From Panagrolaimus kolymaensis (lineage: Eukaryota > Nematoda > Chromadorea > Rhabditida > Panagrolaimidae), in contig JAJQJQ010000049.1 in the NCBI GenBank assembly GCA_028622995.1, positions 248,001-312,000 of the forward strand: a DNA stretch of 64,000 nucleotides. Direction: 5' to 3'. A program made the position numbers and the translations under genes. This document shows, piece after piece, positions 36,790 to 50,300 of the stretch (positions are counted from its first letter, which is position 1; every line of letters starts with the position of its first letter). The notes below the pieces were generated by a model. The model did no database searches and was not told the origin of the DNA. It saw only the letters and a list, made by a program, of their open reading frames with translations.

Positions 36790-39700
36790 TTATAATTCTT
36801 TTTCAATTGGAGCTGCATAATCTTCACGTAAAAGTTCAAAATGAACTAAACCAAGACGAGATTCAATATCTTGAACAATGTTATTTGCATATGCACGACA
36901 TTCCACTTGTACGACACGGTTTACAGGTAAAGAATTGAATTTGACGATGGCCTAAAAATGGTGATAGTGTTATTAAACATAGAAAGAATATATGTAGAAA
37001 CATACAATTGGTTGATGATAATTTGACATCACAGCATAAGGATAGAAACGTCCATCGATACCTTCTGGTGGAACGTATTGTCGTTCACCGATATATTCTC
37101 TATCAGGTTCATACTAAAAATGATTGATGATTAGTAAAAGAATGAAAAAGCATAGGTAGCTTTAATAGTGTCAGCATAACTAAAGTTGAGAGTGGATATC
37201 AACAAGCTTATAAGCAACACATTTCCTTTTAGTTTGTGACTAAACCAGCCAAAAAGGCAAAATGGCTCCAAACTGCTTCCAATAACATCAAAACAAAGAT
37301 GAATAACTTACAGTTCCATCACAATTGAATGCAATACTTCCAGCTTTATATCTTCCTGCAACTTCATGTGGTACATCACCAGCTGGATAGCCTTCAGGTT
37401 TCCATCCGATTAAACGATTCAATGATAAAATAACACATGGTTGACCAGATTTAAAACCATAAGCATTTTTACTCGAACATCCAGCACGTTCAAATGCAGC
37501 TAAATCAAATCGGCATGCTTCTTCAGATGTACCATTATTCAATTTACCATCAATAATTACATCATTATTTGATTGAATAGTTGAACAAATACGAGTATCA
37601 GTAAGATTCTTATATTTTCCAAGATAATTATCAAGTACAGAAACATATTGGTCGTATGATGCAGGATCTTTAACATTGAATTTGATTAACGTTGAATCAG
37701 GATCATCACGTAACCATGGTTGATAGCCAACACCTGAAAATAAAATGAGTAATAAAGCAATTAAAGAAGTAAATGAACGAAGATATACACAAATTGAATC
37801 TTAACGGATAGATTAATTAACGCAGAGAGATATTTGGGCTACCAACTCCTAATGAGAATTATGCAAGATGTTTAACTGTGATGAAATCTCAAAGCAAGAG
37901 AATTTGAGCAGTTAAAAAATGGACAAGCTAATGCAATTATGTCTTTAGTTTTTGCAACATCATACATTTGAAAATCAGGCATAGCACGAGCTACCTGATG
38001 GCACTTCCTATCTCTTAAAGGACCATGTTCATTTGCTTCCTTTTTTCAAACACGCGTTTGATTATTCGCCGCTTCAGGATAACAAAATTCGTGTGAAGGC
38101 GGGAAAATTTTCCTTCTTCAAATTTTTTAGAATTTTTTGGATTTTTTGAAGATTTCGCCTACATGAAGAAGGTTAATAGCATTAATAATACCCATATTCA
38201 TAACTATCAATATGTTGAGCGGTCGTAAGCTGCTTCGAATAGTAGCTACATATGTTTATCTCCAGAAAATCCAAAAATTTATAAAAATTTGAAGAAGGAG
38301 AATTTTCCCGCCTTCACAAGAATTTTGTGATCCTGAAGCGGCGAATAATCAAACGCGTGTTTGAAAAAAGGAAGCAAATGAACATGGTCCTTTAAGGTTA
38401 ATCATTGTTGCAACATAATCACAAAGCTATCCACTTTAACTCAGTAAGGATGCTGACATTCAAAATTATAATAAGTTTGCCAAAATTTTTAGCTCAATAA
38501 TAAGAAAAAGAAAGACATTTCAAGCTTTGATTCCATTTTCCCTTTACTATGCTCACCTTTTCTCCCTTTTTCAACTCTTTGTTTTTTGTAACTATTTTTG
38601 AGAGCTCAATTTTTTATCATCTTGTTCTTCATCAATCATCGCCCATTAAACTTTAATTTCAAATTACAAAAAGGGACATTTCCTCCCGTGTTTTATTTTT
38701 TACGTCGGAAATAAAAGTTGAAAGTAAATGCAATGCGCCTCCATTATGTCTATGTTTCATCAAATATTTTAATTGTATGAAAGTGAAATTTTGCGCAAAA
38801 GAAACAAGTATTTCAACCTTGCATATATAAATAAAGAGCCCATAAAAGTGAATCAATAAAAGGTTATGTAAAGGAATGAGAAATTGACTACTAAGAATAG
38901 AGTGAAATAAGAGAAAGATCAAAGAATGTGTGTAAACATTTTTTTGGTGTTTTTGTATAGTTGCTGCCAGAAAAGTGTCTGGTATTTTCTGATCGTGTCT
39001 TCCAACAAGAAAGATATGCAAAGCGTGATGTTTTAAGAATGGAGATGTTTGGTAAAGTTTAAAAAAATACTAGTTTTAGAAGGTCAAGCATGTAAAAGGT
39101 TGAAGAAAAGGTTATTACATTGGTTCATTCATATTTTTGTAGTTAACTAGTAAGAACCATAAAGTATGCAGGCGGTAAAAAAAGCATGTCTTTCCGTGGT
39201 TATTAGATTCTAACAGCCTTTCTAAAGGTAGCAGCAAACCACATATGACTAACCCTACTAACTTTCCATTAAGACAATGAATCAATGAAAGAAAACAAAC
39301 ATACCAGGATTAACACCAATAATAGTACCAGGACCATAAAATCTTGGTAATTGAGGATCAATTGTGGATAAAAATATTTTTAAGCATCCAAGCCAAAATA
39401 ATGCAAGAAGGATATAAAAGATAATATAAAACACAGTAATTTGAAACCACGATTTTGCAGTACGACCAAGACAGGTGCCAGCTTCTTTATTATAAAGGAA
39501 ATGCAAAAATCCAGATTTTTGTGGTGGAGCAGGTTTTTTACCATTTGACATTAACTAAAAAATGAATGAAAGATTAGAGACTTCATAAATAAAACTAGAT
39601 AAAGGAAGAGGGCTTTATTTGATGCTAAATCACAAAAAAAGAAAAAAAGAATCTTTTAAGAAAGCTTTAGAATATGTTGGATATATAAGAACGATGTTAA

Positions 39701-39883
39701 CAAACATATCCAATTACCCAAATACTTGAACCAACTTTACAAGAGTTAGTAAATTCGATTCTCAAGTTGAAGTTAAACCAAAAGTCCCAAAAATCAATAT
39801 CGGGTAACAAAGTATCCCCAAAAATATGAAAAATAACATACCGTTCCTTCTTCAGGCTGATATCTACTTCCACCTTTTGCCAT
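36790..39883 (-). CDS. Na+/K+-ATPase beta subunit
   Basis: Five exons join in phase: 39842-39883, 39305-39554, 37312-37733, 37006-37113 and 36790-36951, giving 327 aa. The tiny first exon ([14 protein letters not shown]) starts 8 nt after a TTTCAG acceptor. The second contains the cytoplasmic stretch ([17 protein letters not shown]) and the single transmembrane helix at about residues 51-77, typical of the type II beta subunit. The ectodomain has the six cysteines that form the three conserved disulfides (in [38 protein letters not shown]) and the GRFYPY motif. The subunit is needed for folding and plasma-membrane delivery of the pump's alpha subunit. The 1.57-kb second intron carries a foldback transposon (38015-38395). 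Ortholog of nematode nkb-type genes. Confidence 0.95.
38015..38395. mobile_element. Foldback MITE with TTAA flanks (piggyBac-like target)
   Basis: A perfect or near-perfect inverted repeat of about 125 bp starts AGGACCATGTTCATTTGCTTCC after TTAA. It ends with the reverse complement before TTAA at 38392-38395. The arms include CACGCGTTTGATTATTCGCCGCTTC and GTGTGAAGGCGGGAAAATTTTCC, with a loop of about 100 bp in between. No open reading frame is inside. The TTAA at both ends is what piggyBac-type transposition leaves. It lies inside an intron, so it is probably spliced out. Confidence 0.8.
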
Positions 39884-39892
39884 TTTTGTTAC

Positions 39893-39898
39893 CTGAAA
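39893..39898 (-). promoter_or_regulatory. Probable trans-splice acceptor of the Na+/K+-ATPase beta gene
   Basis: GGTTTCAG ends 8 nt before the start codon, the tight spacing typical of spliced-leader acceptors in nematodes. Confidence 0.5.
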
Positions 39899-42179
39899 CC
39901 TTAAACATGAATGAATTTGATCCAAAAAAACACACGACAAAAATACATATATGCATATACAAATAATACGGGGTTATTGGTTTTTCCTACTTATTTTTGC
40001 TGATTAATCAGAAAAATAAAAAGCAATGTAAGAAAGAGAGCAAAAGAATAAAAATTGAGGAGTCTTTCGCCTCTCTCACAGAAGCTAATACAAACATAAC
40101 ACGTAAGTAAAATAAAAATTGTATGTAGGTAGAAGAAGAAAATGGAAGGAAAAAAGGAAGGAGTAAAAGAAAAAAAAGCAGATAATAACTTTGTCGTTGT
40201 TGTTGTTCTTCACCGTCTATCTCCCCACTCTCTTTTTCTCTCTGTTTTCCTCAAAAAAAAAAGGAAATAAAAAGTAGTAAGCGCAAATGAAAGAAAGAAA
40301 AATTTTGGACACGTTTTTGATGATGAAGTTAGTTGAATATGTTGTTGATGATTGTTTGTGTTGTACATTCTCATATAGAGACTCCTCAATGTTTTTATAT
40401 TCTTCCGTAAAAAAAAAAGTTTCCAATAAAATAAAAGAATTAACACAGCAACAAGACTCTCCTAAATAAGGATTGAAAAAAGAGCAATAAAAAAAATTTT
40501 GAGAGGCAGAAGTGAATCAGTCAGTCAAGATGAGTAGTAAACTGCAAAATAGCATCACAAATAAGGGTTGAGGAAGGGCAAAGGCAAAAGGAGAAAATTG
40601 AGAAACAATCAAATTGCTTCAAACGAACACGAAATATTGGACGCGAATGAAAAATGATGCTCAAACAAATTGGTTGCATTCAAACAACAAACCCAAACCA
40701 AAAAAGAGCAAAACAACAAAAAATTGGTTTTTTTTGTCCAACCACGAAAAAACAAGCAATTTTTTTTTGCGGGTTTTCAAACCTAAAAAAATTGAATGAA
40801 TGAATGATGAAGAAAAAAAAGCTGACACCAGCTAGATGGATAAATGGATGGATGGAAGAAATGGAATGGAATGGAAGAAAAACCCAAGAGAGATTTATCA
40901 ATTGTAAAAATAGAAAGAAAATAGAGAGAGAAAGAAAAAACGATGAGGAAAGCTAAAAACACTTTTATTTAACATACATACACAAACTCAAATACAAAAA
41001 AAACATTCAATTTTTTCTTTTTTTCTCTCTCTATCTCAGCATGTTGCCAGATGGCCCAAAAATATAAAAAATAAGAAAAAAAAATTGTTAAGTGTGTGAA
41101 AAAAATAAAATAAAAAATAAATTGAATGCCTTTTTAGCCATAAAAAAATATTTAGGCAGAAAAAAAGGACTATTCTAACTGCAGCAAATAATTATCGTTG
41201 TCAACATTGGTTGTTGGTTGGTTTAAACACAGCTATGAAAAAAATAGACTAAAATATAATTAAAAAAAAGTGGCAAAAAGTAAAAATTAAAAAATCCTGT
41301 CTGTGGATAGGAAAATGAATAATAAAAGTTTGGTTTTTTTGATGTAAGACTCGGAGTAAAAATAAAATAAAAACTTTCTTTAAAAATAGTAAAAGCAAAA
41401 GCGAAAATAAAATTTGAAATAAATAAAAGTGGAAAAAGGAAGGAAGTCTTATCACAAAAACAAAAAAGCAGGGTTTCGCTTTAAGGCATTACTAAGTTTT
41501 TTAGATTAAAATAAATGTTTTAAAAGTAAATCAGATAATTTAAGCTACAAAAACTTTTCTGTTGTCTCTTTTTTGTGAGACATTCAATAATCCCAAAAAA
41601 CCCATAGAATTTAAGCCTAACTTTAAACCAACAGAAAAATAATCTAAAAAGAGGCAACAACAAAAAAATGTTCGATAAGTAAAATTTTAAACATACAAAA
41701 AAGAAGAAAAAGAGTCGAAGAATAAACTGTTCTATGGAATTTAAAAAACTGAAACTAAAAAAAATAAGCGGCACCAAAAGACAACAATGGAACGAAACAC
41801 ACAAAAAAAACATTGACTTTAGAAAAGAAGACGAGCAACAACGAAGAAGAAAAATATTTATAACGGAAGGAGACAAAGTCAAAACGACGACGAAGAGGAT
41901 GACAACCCACGCTAGTAACCGAAAAAAAAATAAAAATAGGAAGAGTAAATTTGCGTCAAAATTTTTTTTTGTTTCACAAATGTCGTTGTCGCATCGTCGC
42001 TGCTATGGCCAAACAACATAAAAAAATAAAAATACTTAAGTCAAAATGAGGACAGTTTAACGGAGAAGGAAAGGAGGAGAAACAACAAAACATTTGGACC
42101 TATGTATATTTTTTTGTTGTTGCTCAAGCTGCAACTAAATAAAATAAAAAAATGCTTTTTTAGGTTTTTTCTTCCAAAA
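39899..42179. other. Upstream region of the ATPase beta gene, no gene seen
   Basis: A/T-rich, with several low-complexity open frames rich in Lys or Phe/Ser that lack splice or start context. The promoter of the minus-strand gene should lie in its first few hundred bases. Confidence 0.5.
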
Positions 42180-44770
42180 AGAGCTAGCAACAGCAAAGTC
42201 GATGGCAATGGTGAAATTTAAGCAAGTGCCACCACCGCCACCGCTTCGGGTCGATAACTGCCGCCGCCGCATTAGAAAAAAAAAGGCAGTCGCGGCTATG
42301 GAAATGGGAAAAGCAGCTTTTTTATTTATTCAAAATGCAAACTCAAAAATTTTATTTTCGATTTGAAATTTTGTTCTCTTTTTAGGCATGGATGTTTTTG
42401 GTAGCTAGATAAAAAAGAGAACACTATTATGCCACGCCGCTATTCCCGGTTGTTGTTGCCATCCATCCGTGACATTCTTATTTTTCTTTTTATATACAAA
42501 AAAGAAGATTGCTAATTTTTTTATTTTCCTTTTTTTTTTACGTTAGATTCTTTTTTATTTTTTAAACAGCTAATAGAAAGAGGATGCGAGAGAGAAAAAA
42601 GAGAAAAAAATGAATGTTAAGACCTTCCTGTGTTCATTTTTTGATAATAAAAAAATAAGAAACAACAAAAAATAGAATCAAAAAACAATAATTTTTTCTA
42701 GAATAAAAATAATTGTATCTGAAATAACAATTACTGAGAGTCCAACCATGAAAATTAAAAAGCAACTTTAAAAAAATTCTTGAAACAAGCTCCCGGCAAA
42801 TAATTTGATTCCGTTATGGAAAGAACAAAAGTAAATTTTTAAAAACAAATACCTAAAATTCGTCAAAGCGCTTGCGTTCTATTTTTTTCATGTAAAATTT
42901 CTCCAATTTTTTAGGATTTTTAATATTTAAAAAAAGGAAAAACTGGGAGTTAAAAAACAGGGCAAGTTGATGGCAAAACAAAATTTTTTATTTTGTCCTC
43001 AAATGAAAAATCAAACAATTGGGAAACGAAAAACTTTATACATATATTTTTTTTTGTGACAAAAAAAAAGAAAAAGAGTTATTCCATCTTTTTTATTTTT
43101 ATTCTTTTCTGTTTCAAATATCTATTTTTTTTTCTTCCGTTGTTTTTATTTGTCACTTTTTCCCTACCAACTCAAACTGGCTGCTTGCCTGCTGGCTGCC
43201 TCGTTACTTGGCTGCGTTTGGAGAGGGCTGCATTTTTAAGTTACAAAGGAAAAATAAAATTATATATATATTTTTGGGGACATCCCATTTAGAAACTCTT
43301 AAAACTAAAATAAAGTAAAATAAAAAATTTTTGCAGCCGTCGCCAATGCAGCGGTGGCGTAGCAAAGCAAGCCAGCAGGCTGTCGTCTCCTGTAGTGACA
43401 GCAACCAACCAACAAAACAATAAACGGCAAAAATGTTCACGAACAACAAAAAAAAGACGACAAAATTTTTTTTTATTTGGACCAACGAAACTCTTTTCCT
43501 CCAAGTTAATTTTACACACAAGTGGGACAAAGCAGCAGCCGCCTGCCTCTATGAAACTCAATATAACAACGCTGGCTCCATCGAGCAGGGAAGCGGCTAG
43601 TAGCGGCGGCGTAGTCGAATAGCAGTCGATTCTCTTCTTTCTTTTTTTCAATAAAAACTTTTTCCTTTTTATTTTTCAGACAAACAAAAATAAAAGACAG
43701 ACGAATATTGACTGCTGTTGGCTGGCTTGGGTGGTTGGAAGATAGTTAAAAAAAAAATTTCGTTTGGACTCCAACAATTTTCAGGCGAGCGAGCAAACGA
43801 ACACATACATACGCGCTCATAGAAGCAGACGATGGATGGAGGGATACACGGATGGATTTATTTTTGGAAGGAAATCGACTGTCGATATAGAGAGAGAGAA
43901 GCCGCAACTTCGTCTTTGTTGTATATGAAAAACACAACAAAAATTTTTTGTTTGTGACCGATCGAACAACAGGCTGGCTGACAGACGACTAACTGAAACC
44001 CAGGCCGACTTTTCTTTCCTGCTGTGCTGCGGCTTCCAACAAACGCAACTGGCAGCAGCAAAACAGTCTATATAAATTTATTTTACACACAAAAAAGAGT
44101 TTATCGGAGTTTCCTTCTTTGCAACGCCGGCTGCCGCCCAATGGCAAAGAAAGCAAAACTACCACCGCCAAGTGAAGTTGTTGCCGCCAAGAAAAGAAAG
44201 AAAGAAAATGCAAAGGACGTTGACGACTAAAAGCAAAGTTAGACAGACTCCTTCTTCTTCTTCTTCTTTCCAAAGCAGCTAGCAACTAGGCAGCTTAAAA
44301 ATGCTTTTTATTTTCTTCCTCTTTATTTCATTTTCTGTTCTTGGGCCGTGACGAAAGCGGCCTTCAGAGAGCAATAACGCAAAACACATACACATACTCT
44401 TTTCTTTATTTTTTTTTCGAAAGAAGACAAAAAAAAAATGACGTACAAAACAAAATATTCTTTTTAGTTTTAGTCTTCTTTCTCTCTCACTCACTTAGTT
44501 TTCATTCCCTTTTTTCTTCTTCTCCGCCTTTATTACTTACTAGCAGGAGCAGCAGCTAGAAAGTGGCGAGCAAAGAAAGAAATAGACTTAAAGCAAAAGC
44601 AAGTAGTCGCTGCTGCTCCCGTGTTTTAAAAATAGGGGCCAAAAGGAAAATAATTTTTATTTGCGTTAGCGCAAAAAAAAAAAAAATATTTTTACCTTTT
44701 TGCATTTTTAATCGCCTGCTTTTACATGAAAAAAGAAAAAAGAAGCGCACCCGATCAGACAAACAATAAA
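42180..44770. other. GC-richer island in a gene-free stretch
   Basis: The composition here is distinctly unlike the rest of the window. There are runs of CCACCGCCACCGC and GCCGCCGCCGC (about 42230-42270), CTGGCTGCTTGCCTGCTGGCTGCC (43178-43201), and GCAGCGGTGGCGTAGC, GCAGCAGCCGCC and GGCGAGCGAGC between 43336 and 43800. Open frames occur on both strands but none has consistent splice signals or recognisable domains. It could be a promoter/enhancer cluster, a 5'UTR exon region of a distant gene, or a non-coding RNA locus. Confidence 0.4.
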
Positions 44771-45127
44771 AATAACAAAGAAAAAAACTGAAAACATTAA
44801 CTTCCGTTTATTTTCAATGAAAAAAAGTTTTAAAAACCCTCAAATTTTAAGAAACTAAAATAAAAAAATGTGGGAATTAAAAAATGAAAAAAACTTTTTT
44901 TAAGCTGCTTGAAGTCGTTTGCTTTTTTTAAACATTTAGCAGACGATTAAAAAGAAGAGGAGGAAATGGTTTATGTAAAAAAGCAAGCAATTTTTTGGTT
45001 TTTTGGTTTTTGATTACTAATAAAACAATTTCTTTAAAAAAAAATATAGAAAAAGGTTGTAAAAATTATTTCCAAAAATGGACGACGACGTCGCCAAGAC
45101 ACATGAATGAAATGAAAGAAAATGACT

Positions 45128-45147
45128 AATAATAATAATAATAATAA
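45128..45147. repeat. AAT trinucleotide microsatellite
   Basis: About seven consecutive AAT units. Confidence 0.8.
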
Positions 45148-47289
45148 AAGAAAAGATGGTCTTAAAATAAATAATTAATAAATGAGCGAGCAAAAAAAAT
45201 AAATAGAAAGAAAAAAAGTTGTAAAAAATCTGGTTTGATGCAGGCCTAATGACGACGACTTTAAAAAAAAAAGATGTGCTGTAAAAAAAAGTTTGAGTGG
45301 TGCTTGACCTGCTGGCTTTTCAAATATGTAACTTTGATCTGGTCATCCAAAGTCAGAATTTCGAAGTTTTATGACGATCTTAAAATTTTTTTATTTATCA
45401 TTAATGCATCGTCGACGTCGTTAGAAAAAAATTAAAGGAAAAAAGAAGAAAGAAAGTTCAAAAATCAAATCATTAAAAAAATGTTTTATTTTATTTTAAC
45501 GGAAACGACTACAAAATACTCCGAAAAAAAGGTGGGTCATTATCATTAAAGGCTACAATAAAGCAATTTCTTTTAAAATAAATTAATGATAGAAAGAAAT
45601 TATTTTTTCAGAAATTTCTAACTAAAAATCTTCGAAAGAAAAATGATACAAAAATTTGTGACATTGAGTCCTACGAAAGTTGATAAAAACTAATTTTAGG
45701 ATTATTTGATTTTTCTAAATCTTATAACTTTTTTTGAATCATTAGTTCTTTCCATCGTAAAATGAGAACTCACTGAGTAGGCGAGGAAAAAAACTTTTGA
45801 AAATATTGAATCACCTCTCAAAAACCTTTTTCAAACCTACCAATTTACGTTTGTACTTGAGATTTATTGACTTGGTAAAAAAGAAATGTTTGAAGATAAA
45901 AAAATATATCAGCAATTTGATGACCTATGTTATGTATGTATGAATCAAGCTTCAAACAATTCTTTTTTCTTTCAAGTTTTAGTAAATACGTCGTCAGATT
46001 TTAAAAATCCATACAAAAAAATGAACAGAGTTGGTTTTCAAGTTAAAAACTTTTTTAACACGAAATTTTATTTTAAAATTTAATTATCACTCTTTTCTAT
46101 TTGAACCCATACCTTTCTTTTTTTAATTTGCCTTTACTAAAAAAAACCCCAAACATTTAAGTTTTTTTATGTAATTGAAGCAAATTTGAAAAACAAGTTT
46201 ACAAACACTCATTTTAAATGCAAATAAAAAAAGAAGAGAAATACTTTAGTCTTTTACAAACTATTTTTCAATTTTTTTATTGTCCAAAAAAATAAATTTT
46301 TATTTGGAACACAATGTTTTAACAAATTTTTTTTATATTTCTTCCAAAAAATTCATATAAAGAAGAAGAAGAACGAATAAAAAAAAAGAAGAACCCTAAA
46401 ATTCAATTATAATTTTTTTTCATGTTTTTTATAATAATAAAAAAAACTACGTCATTTCTTCACTTTTTTCTTCTTCTTCTTTTCCTAAGAGTCTTGGCAG
46501 GCTTTGCATCGCTTCTTTCTTCTTTTTTTTTTGAAACTTAAATTTTAAGAAAGACTTTTTTCTCTTTCTTTCTTTTTTTTGCATATCGGCGGCGCTAGCA
46601 AAGTATTTCAATGTAATTTTGTTTATTTGAAACTAAACTTAATATTTAAAAAAACAACATCGCATTTGCCCAAAAAAAAGTTGGAGGAAATTCACCGAGC
46701 TTTTTGGGATTAGTATGGAGCTTAATTTTTATTTAAATGAAACGTCATTGTTTTTTGGTTTGTTTTTTGGAAATAAATATGATGGCATTTTTTGGTATCT
46801 CATTCTGAAACTCATAAAAAAAATTCGAATAATAAAATAGAAATGAAAAAGGACTTTAAAGGCTTTTACTTTTTATTATTTTTCATGATTTTTAACTTTT
46901 TAAGAATGTTTACACTTTTCTTCTGCTACAGGAAGTGACAAGATAACACTCACATATATATATTTTTTTATTTTCTTTCAATTTTTATGCCACTTTAAAA
47001 ATAAAAAAATAATATAAAATACTTTTTTAAAAATGAAAGGAGTCATGAAGAATAAGAAAAAAGAGTAGCGATTTCATTTTTATTTTATTTCAAGTCGATT
47101 TAAAAAAGTCCAAATAAGAAATATAGCAGCCAAGAAAATATTGAAGATGGGTCAAATAATAAGTCCAAACAAAAAAATCACTAAAAAAAGCAAACGATCG
47201 AGTGATTAGAAATGTGTCCAAACAAACTTCTGTGGGAGATAAAAACTGAGAACAAAAACCCAAAATTCGATAAAAAAACTTAAAAAAAT

Positions 47290-47357
47290 TATGCGTGGCT
47301 CGAACCGCTCAGAGCATGGATTTGTCGCGGGCTTACCACAGCGCCACCATGGCGTTG
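47290..47357 (-). other. tRNA-like sequence (degenerate)
   Basis: The minus strand shows TGGCGCTGTGGTAAGC, close to a Pol III A box, and GCGGTTCGAGCCACGC, close to a B box, 45 nt apart as in tRNA genes. The acceptor and anticodon stems do not pair well, so it is probably a pseudogene or the head of a short retroelement rather than a working tRNA. Confidence 0.4.
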
Positions 47358-50300
47358 AACTAAAAAATGTTTTGAGAATGATTAAAGAGAGAAAAAGCAT
47401 CGAAATCAATACTTGCAAATACTTAGTTTAGTTGATTAATGTTTTTGCAAAGAAAAACTACACAATTTTTTTTTAATTCATTTTCATGATAGTAATTAAA
47501 AATAATATTTTTTTGATAGCTTTTTTTTCTTCTTGATTGACATTGTATAGAGGAAAGCGACGAAGGAAAGGAAAAAGGACCCAAAAAAATTATAAAAGCA
47601 ACAAAAATAAAACAACGATGATGAAAATTAAAAAAAAAGTTTTAATTTTATTTTTTTAATTTACCGACACATTTTTTCTTTCTTCTTTTCCCAATAATAT
47701 TAAAAACTCAAAATTATCCGAAAATGCAGCAACAACAAAAAAGTGGGTTATTTTGCTATATGTATGTGGACTTTTCAGAAATTGAAATGCTACTTTTTGC
47801 TGCAATAAAAAATAAAAAGGAAAAAATATGAAACCTAATACCCTAAATGTTTCAAAGCATATAGTTTTTTCTGGACAACAACAACTTGATGTTGACGACG
47901 ATGTGAAAATGGCTAACATAAAAGAAAAAATGATGTGTAAAAAAATTATGGCTCTTGCAACAAAAAGAAACATAAATGAAAAAAGTAAAAGTATTTTTTT
48001 GAAATTATAAAATTCTGCTTTTAAATTTACATAGAAATAAATATCTAAAGATCAGCTTTGGAAAAATCAAGATCGAATAATCCAACTTTAAGATCAAAAC
48101 CAGACAAAAAAAAGTGGATGATATATTTTTAAAGATTCTATGCCGCCGACGATGTTCAACAACATTTTTTCACTACTAAAAAAATGCTTGAAAAACATTC
48201 TTAAATTTTTGTTTTATTTTTTATTTTTTGAGATAAAACACTCTCTTTTTTTAAATTTGCCGACTAAATTCAATGAAAAACGAAAATAAATGTTTTCTTC
48301 GCTGTCGCAGAAAGGTTCTTTAAAATAACACAAAAAAAAGAGAAGAAGATGCGCCGCTGCAGCATTTGGCATTTTTCTAAAAAACAAATTTCAATATTTT
48401 TTTCTTCTTTTTTTTGTTGTTGTTGAATTTAAGCCATTTCTTTAAAAGATGGACTGACTGACGCTTCAAATAAATCGACGACTTCGTTTTTGAAAAAATT
48501 GCTCCTTTGTCGTTCGTCGTCATCAGCAACAATTATTCTTCTGCAAAAAATAAAATAAAACTTCTCGAATAGTCGAAGAACAGAGGAAGAAGGAAATGCC
48601 TTGTTTCCACGAAATTTTTCTTCTTCTGACAGATTGGATTGTGTTTGTTCGTTTTATGAGAAGCAACAACACAAACAAACAAGCAGACGATGCCACTATT
48701 CAAAAAACCCAAGTTTTTTTTTGCAAAAAGAGACTTTTAAAAAAACAATTTCATTTTGGTTCAAACTATTCTTTTCAGTGTTTGAAACTTCCGAATGTTC
48801 CGCTCAAATTTGTGTTTTGTAAATTTTAACACATTTTTATTTTGTTTGTCTAAGTTTGCCACTTTCTGTCTATAGGAAAATTTGATATCACCTAGAAGTT
48901 GGGTTAAAGTGTCTGAGGCAAAGTTACAATAAAGGAAAGTTTTTTTAAATTTAGGCTATTTGAGTTTATTTAAAACTAACTAAAATCAAAGTTTGCAAGC
49001 TTTCTTACTAAAATAGAAACACATAAAAAAGTTCCGACGTACAAGAAGACAAGGCGCTTACAAAAGCTTACAAGCAAACAAACATATTTTCTTTAAAAAA
49101 GTTTAAACAAAAACATTTAAACTTTAAGTTTTGTTCACGCTTATTTTAATACTCAGAAAAATCAAACAATAATGACAGAACTTAAAAAAAATTCGAAACG
49201 TGTTAGAAAATAATTTTAAAGTTTGCCAAAGCTCATGAGATCAAAAGACCAAATGAAGAAGAAGCATGCGTCTTTGTAGTTTGAAAATGCAACATAGCAT
49301 TTACATACAAAATTTGAGAGAGGTGTAAGTAAGAGTATGGTAACATGAGAAGGAAAAGCAACAACAAAAAAATGGGATCATCTGATTCTTAAATTACACT
49401 GTCGAAAGAAGAAAACTTAAAAAAAGCAAGCGTCTGTGAATTTCCGTCTTTACTTTTTCAACCCATTCTATTGTCTCTATGATGAAAAAGCAAGGGACAT
49501 CATTGCTAAATAAAAAAAGTCAACACATTCATAGATCAGAAGAATGGGGTTAGATTTGTTTACTTTTGGAATTTTTTTTTATTGTGTTGGTAGTTGGCGA
49601 CAATTTTTTTGTTCAACAGAAGCAAAAAGTAGTAGCCGAACCGGTAAAGAGTTAAAATTTTACAAGAAAAATGCAACTTTTTTTAAAAATTTTACTATAG
49701 TCTCGGCGACGACTCCTCGTCGTTTAAGCGGCTTCCAACCACCAAAAAAACCTTTCAAGCAACAACAAAACAAAACAAAAAATCTAAAAGTTAAACGGTT
49801 GGCGACGTCTAATTTCATATTTCGAAAAAAGAAATTCTCCGCTGTTTCGAAAAGTAACAAATAAAAGTCACCAAAAAATAAAAAAATTTTTGTTGTTGGC
49901 TGAACAAAGAAAAAAATGAAACATTTTAAAAACTAACAAAATATAATTGCTTAAAATTTTTTTAAAAGGAACAATGCCTTGCTTTTTTTTCTCTAAATGC
50001 GTTAAAGAAAAAAAAGCGACAACGTCAAAACCAAGCAAAGCTAGCAGAAAAGAAAAAAAGGAGAAAGCCCTCATTTTATTTTATTTTTTTTTGTCCCAAA
50101 AGACATAGTCCAAGGAACAACGAAAAAAAAACAACGGAGAGCTTATCCAAAACGAAAAATGGAAAAAAAGTAGTTTAAACTTAATAAAATATTCAGTTTT
50201 TTCAATCTTTTTTTAAAGGAAAGCCATGAAGAAAAAAATTTGCTTGAAAAGTGTTTAGGAAAAATGGCTTCCACGAAGAAAAAAAATTCAAATCAATATT

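Noticed and set aside
41520..42021. Open frames of 95-120 codons
   Set aside because: Lys/Arg- or Phe/Leu-rich shadows of A-rich sequence.
43019..44285. Dense overlapping open frames on both strands in the GC-rich patch
   Set aside because: They overlap on both strands with no domain, no consistent splice sites and biased composition, so I did not call genes.
47290..47357. Functional tRNA gene
   Set aside because: A- and B-box matches are good but the stems do not pair.
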